Positions 25,255 to 35,602 of a DNA stretch of 64,000 nt are shown piece by piece (within the stretch, counting starts at the first letter, position 1; every line of letters begins with the position of its first letter). The translations under genes were made by a program, and so were the position numbers. Origin of the DNA: DYRG01 sp041161065 (GTDB lineage Bacteria; Pseudomonadota; Gammaproteobacteria; Beggiatoales; Beggiatoaceae); the NCBI GenBank assembly GCA_041161065.1, contig JBEAVE010000002.1:6954-70953 (forward strand), in the 5' to 3' direction. The notes under the pieces were generated by a model that was not told where the DNA came from, did no database searches, and saw only the letters and a list, made by a program, of their open reading frames with translations.

Positions 25255-27122
25255 TGGTAATGTTTTGAAATCATTATCAGCATAAAAATAAGAGAGAAAG
25301 AAAGATATACGGTGCTCAAAATAACGAGTACTTTATTCGAGAAATAAAAAAGGCGATTTTGAAGCAATAAAAAAGGTAAAATACCTAAAGGAATAAAATA
25401 ACGTCCTTGTAACCCATCAATGTAAGGAAGTTTGAGCAACGGTGTTTCAATAATATAAAGAGTTGTGAAAACAACTAAGATACCCAATGCAAAAACAAAT
25501 AATATGAGAAACTTGCTTAATAAATTTAATTTAAGTGGATAATTAGAATCGGTTAGTGCGTAAATGACTAATGCACTTAAATGTACCATTACAAACCACA
25601 TAGGTAATGGTATTTCAAGCCAACCCAATCTTCCTACCCATTCTTCTATCAAAAGAACGCCTTGACCTTTGATTGTTTCTAATATAAGCTGGAAATAAAT
25701 TGTAGGTTGTTGTATGATTTCCTGTAATTGTTGTTGAGTTAGACTAAGAAAATTCGATGATATTTGATTGAAAGAAAACCATAACAAACTCACTAATAAA
25801 ACCATTACAACAATTATATTAGAAATGCAATAGTCGAGCTTTATTTTATGTTGTGTTAATAATAAAAATAATAAACAAATCAACACTAAATAAGGTATTT
25901 TGGATAGTGCTAAGAGTATGATTGTAATGAAAATAAAAAAGAGCGTTAATGTGTGCTTTTTTTCTATTGTGACAAGGCTTAAAATAAGCGCAATTAGTAA
26001 GAAACTTAATCCATTTGTGAATGAATCAAGTGAAACCGAAGCGGCTTGAAATAAACTCATTGGTGAAAGCGCAATTAAACATAACAACCATTTCCCAAAA
26101 GGGATTACACGAATCGCTAAATAACCACATAACAACCAAAATAGTAGATTTGTTATTCTTGCTAGATAAAGGGTATTTATCCATGAGAATTCGAGCGTTT
26201 TTCCAATATAGATACCGATAGAAGATACTACATAAGGAAACATAGAATGATGCTTTGTATAATGGGTTTGTAAGGTGGATTGCAAATGCAGAGGTAATTG
26301 AGAGAAATAACGTAACTTTTCTTTAGCTAAATAAGGGGTATGGCGATAATGTAAATGTAATTCTGCTGCACTTATAATTGCATTGGTGGGTTGTCGATTG
26401 ATTGGGTTATTTTCTAATGATTGTGTTAAATGAAAAGCATGGGATAAATGATAAATTTCATCAGGCACTTCAAATAGAGGATTTATAAAACAAGTTAAAA
26501 CACCAAAGATTATTCCAAACCATAAGAAAATAGCTTGTGGTGCAGTAGAAAAATAAAGCCTTTCGCGTTGCAAATAAAGATAATACAGCACGCATATCAA
26601 AAGCATTGCAAAAATAAAAATTAAAGTCTTTTGTGCAAGATGAGGGATTAGAAATTGCTGCTGAAGAACCTGAAAATCATTTTTATATTGTAAAGTTGTT
26701 TCATGTTGAGAAGAAATTGTTTCAAAATGTAGAGGAAGTTCTTGCGTATTCCAACATTTTTCTTTAAACGTATTGTGAAGGCAAATGCTTTTAATATCAA
26801 TAGGTAATGTCGATATGAGCGTAATTTTAGCGTTTTGAAATAATTGATGGGTAGGTAAAGAAAAATAAGCTGTGAAATAACCTAACAAAGGTTGATAAGT
26901 ATCAACATAATTATCGTCAAAAATATAGAAAAAAGGATATTCTAACGGCGGTTTTTGAGAAAAAACTTGCTTATTTTGTTGCTCATCAATTAAAGAAAGT
27001 TGATATTCTAAAACGCTATCATTAGTAGTAATACTAAGGTAAGTTTTGCTATAGAAAGTTGTTTGGCTTAAAACAAAGAAAAAAATACCTAGAATAAGAG
27101 CAAAAATTGCTTTCATTGGCAA
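25251..27122 (-). CDS. DUF2142-family membrane protein (glycosyltransferase-like)
   Basis: A 623-residue protein with an N-terminal membrane helix, a periplasmic stretch of about 150 residues and then about ten helices. The motif NPLFEVPDEIYHLSHAF (about residues 212-228) corresponds to the DUF2142 signature (PDExxH) at the first periplasmic loop and resembles the acidic loop of GT-C glycosyltransferases. DUF2142 genes commonly sit in surface-polysaccharide clusters. The precise function is unknown. The start overlaps the following lipoprotein gene by ten bases, so the two probably share a transcript. Confidence 0.75.
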   Translation of the reverse strand: MPMKAIFALILGIFFFVLSQTTFYSKTYLSITTNDSVLEYQLSLIDEQQNKQVFSQKPPLEYPFFYIFDDNYVDTYQPLLGYFTAYFSLPTHQLFQNAKITLISTLPIDIKSICLHNTFKEKCWNTQELPLHFETISSQHETTLQYKNDFQVLQQQFLIPHLAQKTLIFIFAMLLICVLYYLYLQRERLYFSTAPQAIFLWFGIIFGVLTCFINPLFEVPDEIYHLSHAFHLTQSLENNPINRQPTNAIISAAELHLHYRHTPYLAKEKLRYFSQLPLHLQSTLQTHYTKHHSMFPYVVSSIGIYIGKTLEFSWINTLYLARITNLLFWLLCGYLAIRVIPFGKWLLCLIALSPMSLFQAASVSLDSFTNGLSFLLIALILSLVTIEKKHTLTLFFIFITIILLALSKIPYLVLICLLFLLLTQHKIKLDYCISNIIVVMVLLVSLLWFSFNQISSNFLSLTQQQLQEIIQQPTIYFQLILETIKGQGVLLIEEWVGRLGWLEIPLPMWFVMVHLSALVIYALTDSNYPLKLNLLSKFLILFVFALGILVVFTTLYIIETPLLKLPYIDGLQGRYFIPLGILPFLLLQNRLFYFSNKVLVILSTVYLSFSLIFMLIMISKHYH

Positions 27123-27868
27123 CCAAATGCGGTGGATTTATCGCCAAATTCAACAGAAATATTTTCCGCAGAAACCAAAGCACGGCGACCATCGGCGGCA
27201 ATGGTGCTCGAGGTTGTGACAGGCGTTAAGCATTTTGGGTAGTTTGTACTCATAGGTGCTTGATTTGCAAGAACTTGCCACGCGGTTTTGCCATCATTTC
27301 CTGCTAAAACGAGAAATCCGTCATTTCGCCACGTTGCGCTAGCAGATTGATTTATTTCAAGATTATAATTACCAACGGTCATTAAATCTTGTGCCTGCAA
27401 AAAATCGATGCTCACTTCGCCGCAGCCTTGACTGCCGACGCTGGCGAGAATTCGTCCATCGGGCGACGGAATGATGTTTTGCGCGACAACGGGGGGGTTG
27501 GGTGGATTGTCTTTGCACAACTGCTTGGCGGGCATTTTTGTTTCTAAGATCGTGATTTCTTTACCATTTAAGGACAATTTGTCAAATTTTGATCCACCCG
27601 ATGGCAGGGTGCTTTCAACCACTAAATAATCATGGCTTTTAACGAAAAAAAGATTTTTAACAGGTAAATCACGGGCATCACCAATCGGTTGTCGGGATTG
27701 CAAATTGTCTGGAATTTGTATATAAATCTGGTACTTATTTTTTTCAAGCAACACAAATGCCACAGACGAATCATCATTCGCCCACACCGCCGTCATTTCT
27801 GTCGCGGTTTCTTTGACACCGATTGTACAGCCCTGTAAAATCAACAAGATAGCAAATAACCCGCGCAT
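27113..27868 (-). CDS. Hypothetical lipoprotein
   Basis: A 251-residue protein with a short lipoprotein-type signal peptide ending LILQGC (Cys14). The body has repeated beta-rich phrases such as AVWANDDSSVAFVLL and IIPSPDGRILASVGSQGCG, suggesting a small WD40/TolB-like propeller fragment. No specific family was recognised. It overlaps the DUF2142 gene by ten bases and lies 16 bases downstream of the Nif3-like gene. Confidence 0.65.
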   Translation of the reverse strand: MRGLFAILLILQGCTIGVKETATEMTAVWANDDSSVAFVLLEKNKYQIYIQIPDNLQSRQPIGDARDLPVKNLFFVKSHDYLVVESTLPSGGSKFDKLSLNGKEITILETKMPAKQLCKDNPPNPPVVAQNIIPSPDGRILASVGSQGCGEVSIDFLQAQDLMTVGNYNLEINQSASATWRNDGFLVLAGNDGKTAWQVLANQAPMSTNYPKCLTPVTTSSTIAADGRRALVSAENISVEFGDKSTAFGCQ

Positions 27869-27884
27869 ATTAACCTCCTAACCA

Positions 27885-28634
27885 TTAAACTGGATTGTCA
27901 ATATCAATAAAATGATGAATTAATTCAAATTTTTCTGCTAAATGTTCCCCTAACGCTTTCACACCATAACGTTCAGTGGCGTGATGTCCAGCGGCAAAAT
28001 AATGAATTTCGGCTTCACGAGCGATATGAACGGTCGATTCTGAAATTTCGCCACTCAAATAGCAATCAATTCCAAGACTTAGCGTTTTCTCAATAAAATC
28101 TTGACCGCCACCCGAACACCATGCAACTTTTTTGATTTTTCGAGCAGTTCCCGCAATATGTAGCGGCAATCGCCCTAATTTTTCAAAAATCCGTTGCGAA
28201 AACTCTTCCGCGCTAATCGGTTCGGCAAATTCACCAAACCAAACATAAGGTTCTTCAATGAGTTGCCCTTCAACTTTAATATTTAATAATTTCGCCAGTT
28301 GTGCGTTATTTCCCAATTCTAAATGTGAATCGAGTGGCAAATGGTACGCCATCACGTTAAGATCAGCTTTAAGAATCTTTTGAAAACGCGCCTTTTTCAG
28401 CCCTACAATCGGAAAAAGGTCTTTTTTCCAAAATAACCCATGATGAACCAACATTAAATCAGCAGGTTGCGCAATCGTTTTTTCAATTAAAGCCAAATTT
28501 GCTGTTACACCTGTCACGATGGTTTGAATCGTGGCTTTTCCTTCAATTTGCAGCCCATTTGGACAATAATCATGAAAAGTGTCTATTTTAAGCAGTTTAT
28601 TAACGTAACTTACTAATTCATCGCGGTTTATCAT
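27885..28634 (-). CDS. Nif3-like dinuclear metal center protein (YbgI family)
   Basis: A 249-residue protein, the common length of the short NIF3/YbgI family. Metal-binding motifs are visible: LMLVHHGLFWKK (about residues 60-71) and FAAGHHATERYGV near the end. These proteins form toroidal hexamers with a two-metal site; their biological reaction is still debated. The start overlaps hisC by four bases, so it is expressed with that gene. Confidence 0.9.
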   Translation of the reverse strand: MINRDELVSYVNKLLKIDTFHDYCPNGLQIEGKATIQTIVTGVTANLALIEKTIAQPADLMLVHHGLFWKKDLFPIVGLKKARFQKILKADLNVMAYHLPLDSHLELGNNAQLAKLLNIKVEGQLIEEPYVWFGEFAEPISAEEFSQRIFEKLGRLPLHIAGTARKIKKVAWCSGGGQDFIEKTLSLGIDCYLSGEISESTVHIAREAEIHYFAAGHHATERYGVKALGEHLAEKFELIHHFIDIDNPV

Positions 28635-29722
28635 TGTAGAATTTCCAATAATACACTTAAAAAAGCCTGATTTTCATCGGGTGTTCCAATCGTCATGCGC
28701 AAACAATTTTCTAAAAGCGGATTCGAACCGTGCAAGTTTTTAATGAGGATTTTATGATCTTTTAGGGCATTGAACACTGAAATCGCATTTTCGACCCGAA
28801 AAAGTATAAAATTCGCTTCGCTCGGATAAACTTTAACCTTTTTCAAGCTCGACAAAACTTCAAAAACCTTCGCTCGATCCCTTTTGATTTGAGCCGTTTG
28901 TTCTAATAAAATATCGTAATGTTGCAGAGCAAATTCAACGGTTGCTTGTGTTAATACATTGATATTATAAGGTAATCTGGTTTTCTCAATTTCGTGCAAC
29001 CAATCCGCAGAACCCGCTAAAAAACCCAATCTCAAACCTGCCAAACCCACTTTCGACAACGTGCGCATTACCAACAAATTGGGATATTTTGGCAAATCCG
29101 AAATAAAACTATCTTCCGCAAACGCACAATAAGCCTCATCGATGACCACAATTCCTTTTGAAATTCTTAAAATCTCTTCAATATCAGATCGTTGAAAGGG
29201 ATTTCCCGTTGGATTATTGGGATAAGCTAAAAAAATTAACGCGGGTTGATGCTCTTCAATTGCTTGCAAAAATTGCACTAAATTTAGAGAAAAATCATCA
29301 GGTTGCAAAGGAATACCAACGTAATTTAAACCCGTTACTGTTGAGAGCATTTTATACATCACAAAACTGGGTTCAACGGAGAGTAAAGTATGATTTTTGC
29401 CCCCAATTGCCAGACAAAGCATCTGAATCAGCTCATCTGAACCATTTCCTAAAATAATTTCTGCTGAATCAGGGATTTGCATCGTTTGTCGAAGCATTTT
29501 TTTAATATTTTGCCCCAAGGGATCAGGATAACGATTAATTGAAACCCGTTCTAATACTTTCAACCATTGCTGTTGTAATGCGTTGTTCCACTGATAAGGA
29601 TTTTCCATTGCGTCCAATTTTATAAACCCTTCTGCGGGAGGAACATGGTAGGCTTTCAAATCCAAAATCTTTGGATTAATCAACGTCAAAATGTTTTCAT
29701 TCATACAGTCGTTCTTATCCAT
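28631..29722 (-). CDS. hisC: Histidinol-phosphate aminotransferase
   Basis: A 363-residue fold-type I PLP enzyme of histidine synthesis. Family markers include LGNGSDELIQML (about residues 91-102), AYPNNPTGNP (about 165-174) and the lysine that binds PLP in MRTLSKVGLAGLRLGFL (about residue 221). An alternative ATG six codons in (29704) is equally plausible. The rest of the his operon is not here. It overlaps the Nif3-like gene. Confidence 0.92.
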   Translation of the reverse strand: MDKNDCMNENILTLINPKILDLKAYHVPPAEGFIKLDAMENPYQWNNALQQQWLKVLERVSINRYPDPLGQNIKKMLRQTMQIPDSAEIILGNGSDELIQMLCLAIGGKNHTLLSVEPSFVMYKMLSTVTGLNYVGIPLQPDDFSLNLVQFLQAIEEHQPALIFLAYPNNPTGNPFQRSDIEEILRISKGIVVIDEAYCAFAEDSFISDLPKYPNLLVMRTLSKVGLAGLRLGFLAGSADWLHEIEKTRLPYNINVLTQATVEFALQHYDILLEQTAQIKRDRAKVFEVLSSLKKVKVYPSEANFILFRVENAISVFNALKDHKILIKNLHGSNPLLENCLRMTIGTPDENQAFLSVLLEILQ

Positions 29723-29831
29723 TATTTCTTATCTCTTCATTCGCTTTTACAAATGCTTTAGAGGGAACAACATCACATTAGATTTCTATTTCGTTTTAAT
29801 CTCTTTTTCTAATATATTGTCACCCATTTTC

Positions 29832-31682
29832 TTAAAATTCATCGACTCGATGACCTTGCATTGCCTGAGAAATCGCAGCGTCCATGCGGCGGGCAGCGTA
29901 AGTTTGAGTGATTTTATTAAGTTCTTCAATGGCTTGCGCAATTGCATTCGCCTCTTTTCCTCGAGTGGTTTTGAGCAATTTATCCAAACCCGCATTGATG
30001 TTATTAAACTCGTCTTTACGCAATAATTTGTGTCCGTCCGCTTTCAAAGCTGCGCGTAACGCATTGATTACTCTATCAGCTTCGACTTGTTGCTCTCGCA
30101 AATTACGCATATTTACATCATCATCAGCGTGATCCATTGCATCACGGAGCATTTGTTCGATGTCGTTATCGCTCAATCCGTATGAAGGTTTAACGACGAT
30201 TTCGCTTCTAATGCCGCTGGTTTGCTCTTGAGCAGTGACGCTTAACAAACCATCTGCATCTATTTGAAAAGTCACACGAATTCGCGCCGATCCCGCCACC
30301 ATTGCGGGAATTCCTCGCAATTCGAAACGCGCTAATGATCGACAATCCGTCACTAATTCGCGTTCGCCTTGCAAAATGTGCAATGCCATTGCGGTTTGTC
30401 CGTCTTTAAAAGTCGTGAAATCTTGGGCTTTGGCGGTCGGAATTGGCGTGTTTCGCGGAATAATTTTTTCCACCAATCCGCCCATCGTTTCCAACCCCAA
30501 CGACAACGGCGTCACGTCCAACAACAGCATTTCAGAATCGGGTTTATTGCCCGCCAAAATATCGGCTTGAATCGCCGCACCAATCGCCACAACTTTATCG
30601 GGGTCAATGTCGACGTGCGGAGGACGTTGGAAAAACTCCTCGACCATTTTGCGAACCAATGGCACTCGAGTCGAACCCCCAACCATTACAACTTCTTGAA
30701 TATCTTGATTATTTAAACCTGCATCGCGTAACGCTCGTCGACAAGCGGGAAGCGTTTTTTGAATGAGGGGTTTTAAAAGTTGCTCTAATTGTGAACGGCT
30801 TAATGAATCAGACCAGCCTTCAAATTCAATGGGATAGCTTTCTTGAGAAGTGAGTTTTTCTTTCGCTTGACGGGCAATGGTTAAAATACTTCGAATTCGC
30901 GTGTGCGCTGCATCTTCAGGAATTTCAGCTTGTTGCATGATCCAATGGGCAATTTCCCGATCAAAATCATCACCGCCCAACGCCGAATCACCTGCCGTCG
31001 CCAACACTTCGAACACGCCGCGTTGCAATCGCAAAATTGAAATATCGAACGTTCCGCCGCCCAAATCGTAAATCGCGTAAATGCCTTTTGCTTGTTTATC
31101 AAGACCATACGCAATCGCCGCCGCCGTCGGCTCGCTTAAAAGACGTAATACATTTAACCCTGCTAATGTTGCGGCATCTTTGGTGGCTTGGCGTTGGGCA
31201 TCGTCAAAATACGCGGGCACGGTAATTACTACGCCCGTTAATTCGCCGCCAAGTGTTTGTTCTGCACGGTTTTTTAACGATTTTAAAATATCAGCAGACA
31301 CTTGGACGGGACTTTTCAGACCCGCCGCCGTTTTTAAACGAGGCATACCAGATTCTTCAACAAAATCATAAGGTAAGCGTGCTCCAGTGGCTTTCACATC
31401 TGCTAATCCACGTCCCATCAAACGTTTCACCGACGCAATCGTATTTAATGGATCGGCATCAGCAAAAGTTTGCGCTTCGTAACCGATTTGCACGCTATCT
31501 TGTTGATAATGCACGACAGATGGCAATAAATGTCGCCCTTGTTCGTCGGGCAGCGTTTCGCTGACACCACTGCGCACCGTTGCAACCAACGAATGGGTTG
31601 TGCCTAAATCAATTCCAGCCGCCAAACGGTGTTGATGCGGCGCGCAACTTAATCCGGGTTCACTTATTTGTAACAATGCCAT
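29832..31682 (-). CDS. hscA: Fe-S assembly chaperone HscA (Hsp70 family)
   Basis: A 616-residue specialised Hsp70 that works with HscB to release iron-sulfur clusters from IscU. The N terminus reads AAGIDLGTTHSLVATV (about residues 22-37); YDLGGGTFDISIL and VMVGGSTRVP mark the nucleotide-binding domain. The length matches HscA (616 in E. coli). It lies 20 bases downstream of hscB. Unusually, neither iscRSUA upstream nor fdx downstream is present, so the isc operon is split. Confidence 0.95.
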   Translation of the reverse strand: MALLQISEPGLSCAPHQHRLAAGIDLGTTHSLVATVRSGVSETLPDEQGRHLLPSVVHYQQDSVQIGYEAQTFADADPLNTIASVKRLMGRGLADVKATGARLPYDFVEESGMPRLKTAAGLKSPVQVSADILKSLKNRAEQTLGGELTGVVITVPAYFDDAQRQATKDAATLAGLNVLRLLSEPTAAAIAYGLDKQAKGIYAIYDLGGGTFDISILRLQRGVFEVLATAGDSALGGDDFDREIAHWIMQQAEIPEDAAHTRIRSILTIARQAKEKLTSQESYPIEFEGWSDSLSRSQLEQLLKPLIQKTLPACRRALRDAGLNNQDIQEVVMVGGSTRVPLVRKMVEEFFQRPPHVDIDPDKVVAIGAAIQADILAGNKPDSEMLLLDVTPLSLGLETMGGLVEKIIPRNTPIPTAKAQDFTTFKDGQTAMALHILQGERELVTDCRSLARFELRGIPAMVAGSARIRVTFQIDADGLLSVTAQEQTSGIRSEIVVKPSYGLSDNDIEQMLRDAMDHADDDVNMRNLREQQVEADRVINALRAALKADGHKLLRKDEFNNINAGLDKLLKTTRGKEANAIAQAIEELNKITQTYAARRMDAAISQAMQGHRVDEF

Positions 31683-31702
31683 GTTTAGAAGTTTCTCAGT
31701 TT

Positions 31703-32200
31703 CTAAGCCAGCGTTTCTTCCAATTGCATGGCTTGGTCGTGTAATTTGTAGAGAAACTGTAATTTATCGACAGTTTCTTGCGCGGAGTTCCAATTTTTGC
31801 TCTGATAATTGTTTTGAAATTCACTTAATAAACGTTGAATCTTAGTTTCTAACTCAGCCAAGAAAACATTTAGGTCGGTAAAATCATTAATTTCCGACAA
31901 TGTTTCTCGCAAAGTTAATTGTTCAAACAAAAAATCCTCAGCAATATTTCTAATGCCTTCTTCTATTTCAAAACCTTGCAATTCCAATAAATATTGAGCT
32001 CTTTTCAACGGGTGCTTAAGTGTTTGTAATGCTTCATTTAATTCAGTAGTTTGTTCCATTGCGAAACGACGTTCAACATCACTTCCCGTTGCAAAATTAT
32101 CGGGATGAACTGTTTTTTGAATTTGACGATAATTTTCATTTAAAACTGCCAAATCTATTTCAAATTCAATTGGTAAACGTAATAACTCAAAATAGTTCAC
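31703..32200 (-). CDS. hscB: Co-chaperone HscB (J-domain protein)
   Basis: A 165-residue co-chaperone with an N-terminal J domain carrying the HPD tripeptide (VHPDNF, about residues 36-41) and a C-terminal helical domain that binds IscU. The length is near that of E. coli HscB (171). It precedes hscA in the same direction; no iscA gene lies upstream. Confidence 0.93.
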   Translation of the reverse strand: MNYFELLRLPIEFEIDLAVLNENYRQIQKTVHPDNFATGSDVERRFAMEQTTELNEALQTLKHPLKRAQYLLELQGFEIEEGIRNIAEDFLFEQLTLRETLSEINDFTDLNVFLAELETKIQRLLSEFQNNYQSKNWNSAQETVDKLQFLYKLHDQAMQLEETLA

Positions 32201-32545
32201 AGAATTACCTCATAAATATAATAAGTTTATTGCAAAATGCCCGTCTTTTCCCACATTACTGATGGCAATGCGCCTATTTATATCATATTTTTTGCAAATA
32301 CAAAAGTAATATAGTTAAATGCCCTTAATAAATTATAGGTAGGTTAATACGTTGAGAAGAATGCTCAAACCTAGAAAAGATAGAGTCATGAGTGATATAA
32401 CGTAAGGATTTAGAGAAAAGTAGCGAAGAAAAGAGATAAGAAGTTGCAATTGTAATCGTCAAGTTATGTGGTAAAAAATGGGTTTAGTAAAAAAGATTGG
32501 TATAGAGTAAAATAGTTGTTTTGCATTGCAGCAAGTTGAAAGACG
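32201..32545. other. Non-coding region between hscB and the RND pump gene
   Basis: About 345 bases between divergent genes. It is A/T-rich with no frame of note and no obvious hairpin or repeat. It must hold promoters for hscBA (leftward) and the RND gene (rightward), but none could be assigned with confidence. Confidence 0.5.
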
Positions 32546-35500
32546 ATGGGATTACCAAATTTATCTGCGTGGGCGTTGCAGCATCAGCCATTGATTCGGT
32601 ATTTGATGGTGATGTTGATGGCGGCGGGGATGTGGGCGTACACTCAATTGGGGCGGCTCGAAGACCCTGATTTTACAGTTAAAGTGATGATCGTGCAGGT
32701 GTTTTGGCAAGGCGCAACTGCCCAAGAAACCGCGCTCCAAATTACCGACCGCATCGAGAAAAAACTCCAAGAAACGCCCTATCTCGACCAACTTCGAAGT
32801 TACACCAAACCCGCCGAAAGTACGGTTTTTGTGATGTTGCGCGATGATATGCCTGCGTCGGAAGTTAAAAATGTTTGGTATCAAGTTCGTAAAAAAATCA
32901 ATGATTTACGCAGTGAATTGCCACCCGACAGTCAGGGACCGTTTTTCAATGATGAATTTGATGATACTTTCGGTTCGATTTTTGCGTTCACGGGCGATCA
33001 GTTCAGTTTCGCCGAACTCAAAGAATATGCTGAACGGGTGCGTCAAGAACTCTTACGCATTGAATTTGTAGGAAAAATTCAACTCGTTGGGCTTCAAGAC
33101 GAAAAAATCTACGTCGAATTCTCCCATTATCAATTAGCGACCTTAGGTCTTGATCCGCTTTACATTTTAAACACGTTGCAAACCCGCAACGCCATCGCCA
33201 GCGCAGGTCGAGTCGATACCGCTACCAATACGCTTTTTGTTCGATTAAATAGCGCGTATGACGACGTGGAAACCGTTAGAAATCAATTGATTAGCATTGA
33301 AGGTAAAAGTTTTCGTTTAGGTGATCTTGCTCACGTTTATCGTGGATATGTTGATCCGCCGATTTTCAAAATGCATTTTAATGGCAAAGAGGCGGTGGGG
33401 TTAGCAATTTCCATGCGAAAAGGAGGGGATATTCCCGCGCTTGGCGATGCCTTGCAACATGCCCTCGTCGACATCAAAAAAAGCCTTCCGCTCGGTTTGG
33501 AAATGCACCAAGTCTCTGATCAACCTGCAGTTGTGGTGTCGGCAGTCCGCGATTTTGTAAAAGTCCTCGCCGAAGCCGTCATCATTGTGTTGGGGGTCAG
33601 TTTTTTAAGTCTCGGATTTCGCACGGGTTTAGTCGTCGCGTTGAGTATTCCGCTCGTTTTAAGCATCACATTTTTAATCATGTTTGGGTTAGGCGTTGAT
33701 TTACAAAGGATTTCTATTGGCGCATTGATCATCGGATTAGGATTATTGGTCGACGATGCCATGATCGCGGTCGAAATGATGGCGATCAAACTCGAACAAG
33801 GTTGGGATCGCGTCAAAGCGGCAACTTTTGCTTATACATCAACAGCTTTCCCCATGTTAAGCGGGACTTTAGTGACCGCAGCGGGCTTCATTCCCGTCGG
33901 CATGGCAAAATCCGCCGCGGGCGAATATACCCACTCAATGTTTGTGGTTGTAATCGTGTCGTTGCTCGTATCGTGGGTGGTCGCGGTGTTGTTTATTCCT
34001 TACTTGGGTTATGTGTTATTGCCAACTCCAAAACACGTTCCCGATCAAGAACATGACGTTTATCATCGCGGATTTTACGTCCCCTTTCGCAAATTAGTTG
34101 CTTTGTGTGTGAGATTTCGTAAAACCGTGATTTTAATTACCGTTGCTCTATTTGTTTCTTCAGTGATTGGCTTTGGATTTGTCGAGCAACAGTTCTTTCC
34201 TTCTTCAAGCCGTCCAGAACTCCTGTTAGAAATGCGACTTCCTCAAGGTTCTTCTTTTGCTGCAACCGAGAACGAAGTTAAGAAATTAGAAACCCTTTTA
34301 TCAAACGATTCAAATATTTTAAATTATGCAAGTTATATTGGTGGCGGTTCTCCCCGTTTTTATTTAGCCTTAGATGTTCAATTATACAACACTAATTTCG
34401 CCCAATTGGTTATCATGACCAAAGGTGGAGAAGCCCGTGAAGCGGTGTTAGCTAAATTAAGGTCAGCTTTTGAAAATGATTTTCCTCTCGTTCGTGGGCG
34501 GGTTTCTCGATTAGAAAATGGACCGCCTGTTAATTATCCGGTGCAGTTTCGTGTAACGGGCAGAAATATCGAAAAAACCCAAGAGATTGCTCAACAAGTT
34601 GCTCACATTATGCGCAAAAATCCTCACGTTCGAGATGTGCATTTAGATTGGCAAGAACCTGCAAAAAGTATTCGGGTTATTGTTGATGACGACAAAGCCC
34701 AACAATTAGGCATTAGTGCTCAAACATTAGCGAGAAACTTACAAACTTATTTGAATGGGCTGCCATTAACGATTTTTCGAGAAAACGACAAACGCATCGA
34801 CATTATTGCTCGAGCAAAACCAGAAGAAAGAACCGATTTGAGTAGCTTAAAAGACATCAATTTGTATTTAGATAGCAAACGAACAATTCCTTTAGAGCAA
34901 CTTGCTCGACTTGAACCATCATTTGAAGAAGGTATTATTTGGAGAAAAAATCGTGATATTATGGTGCACGCTCGTGCGGATATTGCCGATAACATTCAAG
35001 CCCCCGATGTTTCATTACAAATCGATCCACAATTAAAGGAACTGCGTGAGAAACTACCCGTTGGTTATCGAATTGAAATTGGTGGAGCATTTGAGGAAAG
35101 TTCTAAATCCCAAAAACCCATTGGTCAGGTTGTCCCCATGATGCTTATTACAATTATTACTATTCTAATGCTACAACTAAAGAATTTTACTAAAACAATC
35201 TTGGTTTTATTAACTGCACCGTTGGGTTTGATTGGAATGACTGTTGCGCTATTAGTATTGCAAAGTCCATTTGGTTTTGTTGCAATGTTGGGAGCGATTT
35301 CATTAAGCGGTATGATTATGCGTAACTCGGTGATTTTAGTGGATCAAATCGACCAAGATTTAGAAAGTGGTTTAGAATTAAAAGAAGCAATTATTGAATC
35401 AACGGTGAGAAGATTTCGTCCCATTATGCTCACTGCATTAGCGGCTATTTTAGCGATGATTCCTCTATCACATAATATTTTTTGGGGTCCAATGGCGGTT

Positions 35501-35584
35501 GCGATTATGGGTGGTTTAATGGGTGCAACCTTGCTCACATTATTATTTCTTCCAGCGTTATATGCAGCGTGGTTTCGTGCCTAA
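32546..35584 (+). CDS. RND-family efflux transporter permease
   Basis: A 1012-residue inner-membrane proton antiporter of the AcrB/MdtB (HAE1) type. An N-terminal helix is followed by a periplasmic loop, and the fourth helix carries the proton-relay pair in GLLVDDAMIAVEM (about residues 398-410). Twelve helices and two large periplasmic loops fit the family. It would export drugs, solvents or lipophilic compounds. No membrane-fusion or outer-membrane partner gene is adjacent, so the substrate cannot be inferred and it may borrow partners. An AAAGGAGAG site links it to folK only 18 bases downstream. Confidence 0.93.
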   Translation: MGLPNLSAWALQHQPLIRYLMVMLMAAGMWAYTQLGRLEDPDFTVKVMIVQVFWQGATAQETALQITDRIEKKLQETPYLDQLRSYTKPAESTVFVMLRDDMPASEVKNVWYQVRKKINDLRSELPPDSQGPFFNDEFDDTFGSIFAFTGDQFSFAELKEYAERVRQELLRIEFVGKIQLVGLQDEKIYVEFSHYQLATLGLDPLYILNTLQTRNAIASAGRVDTATNTLFVRLNSAYDDVETVRNQLISIEGKSFRLGDLAHVYRGYVDPPIFKMHFNGKEAVGLAISMRKGGDIPALGDALQHALVDIKKSLPLGLEMHQVSDQPAVVVSAVRDFVKVLAEAVIIVLGVSFLSLGFRTGLVVALSIPLVLSITFLIMFGLGVDLQRISIGALIIGLGLLVDDAMIAVEMMAIKLEQGWDRVKAATFAYTSTAFPMLSGTLVTAAGFIPVGMAKSAAGEYTHSMFVVVIVSLLVSWVVAVLFIPYLGYVLLPTPKHVPDQEHDVYHRGFYVPFRKLVALCVRFRKTVILITVALFVSSVIGFGFVEQQFFPSSSRPELLLEMRLPQGSSFAATENEVKKLETLLSNDSNILNYASYIGGGSPRFYLALDVQLYNTNFAQLVIMTKGGEAREAVLAKLRSAFENDFPLVRGRVSRLENGPPVNYPVQFRVTGRNIEKTQEIAQQVAHIMRKNPHVRDVHLDWQEPAKSIRVIVDDDKAQQLGISAQTLARNLQTYLNGLPLTIFRENDKRIDIIARAKPEERTDLSSLKDINLYLDSKRTIPLEQLARLEPSFEEGIIWRKNRDIMVHARADIADNIQAPDVSLQIDPQLKELREKLPVGYRIEIGGAFEESSKSQKPIGQVVPMMLITIITILMLQLKNFTKTILVLLTAPLGLIGMTVALLVLQSPFGFVAMLGAISLSGMIMRNSVILVDQIDQDLESGLELKEAIIESTVRRFRPIMLTALAAILAMIPLSHNIFWGPMAVAIMGGLMGATLLTLLFLPALYAAWFRA

Positions 35585-35602
35585 TAAAAAAGGAGAGAAA
35601 TC

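Noticed and set aside
30369..31564. Several long frames opposite hscA
   Set aside because: They lie fully within a well-supported gene and show no domain; the antisense frames are codon-bias shadows.
32546..35584. Start of a tripartite efflux operon
   Set aside because: No membrane-fusion or outer-membrane gene is adjacent; upstream is hscB in the opposite direction and downstream is folK.
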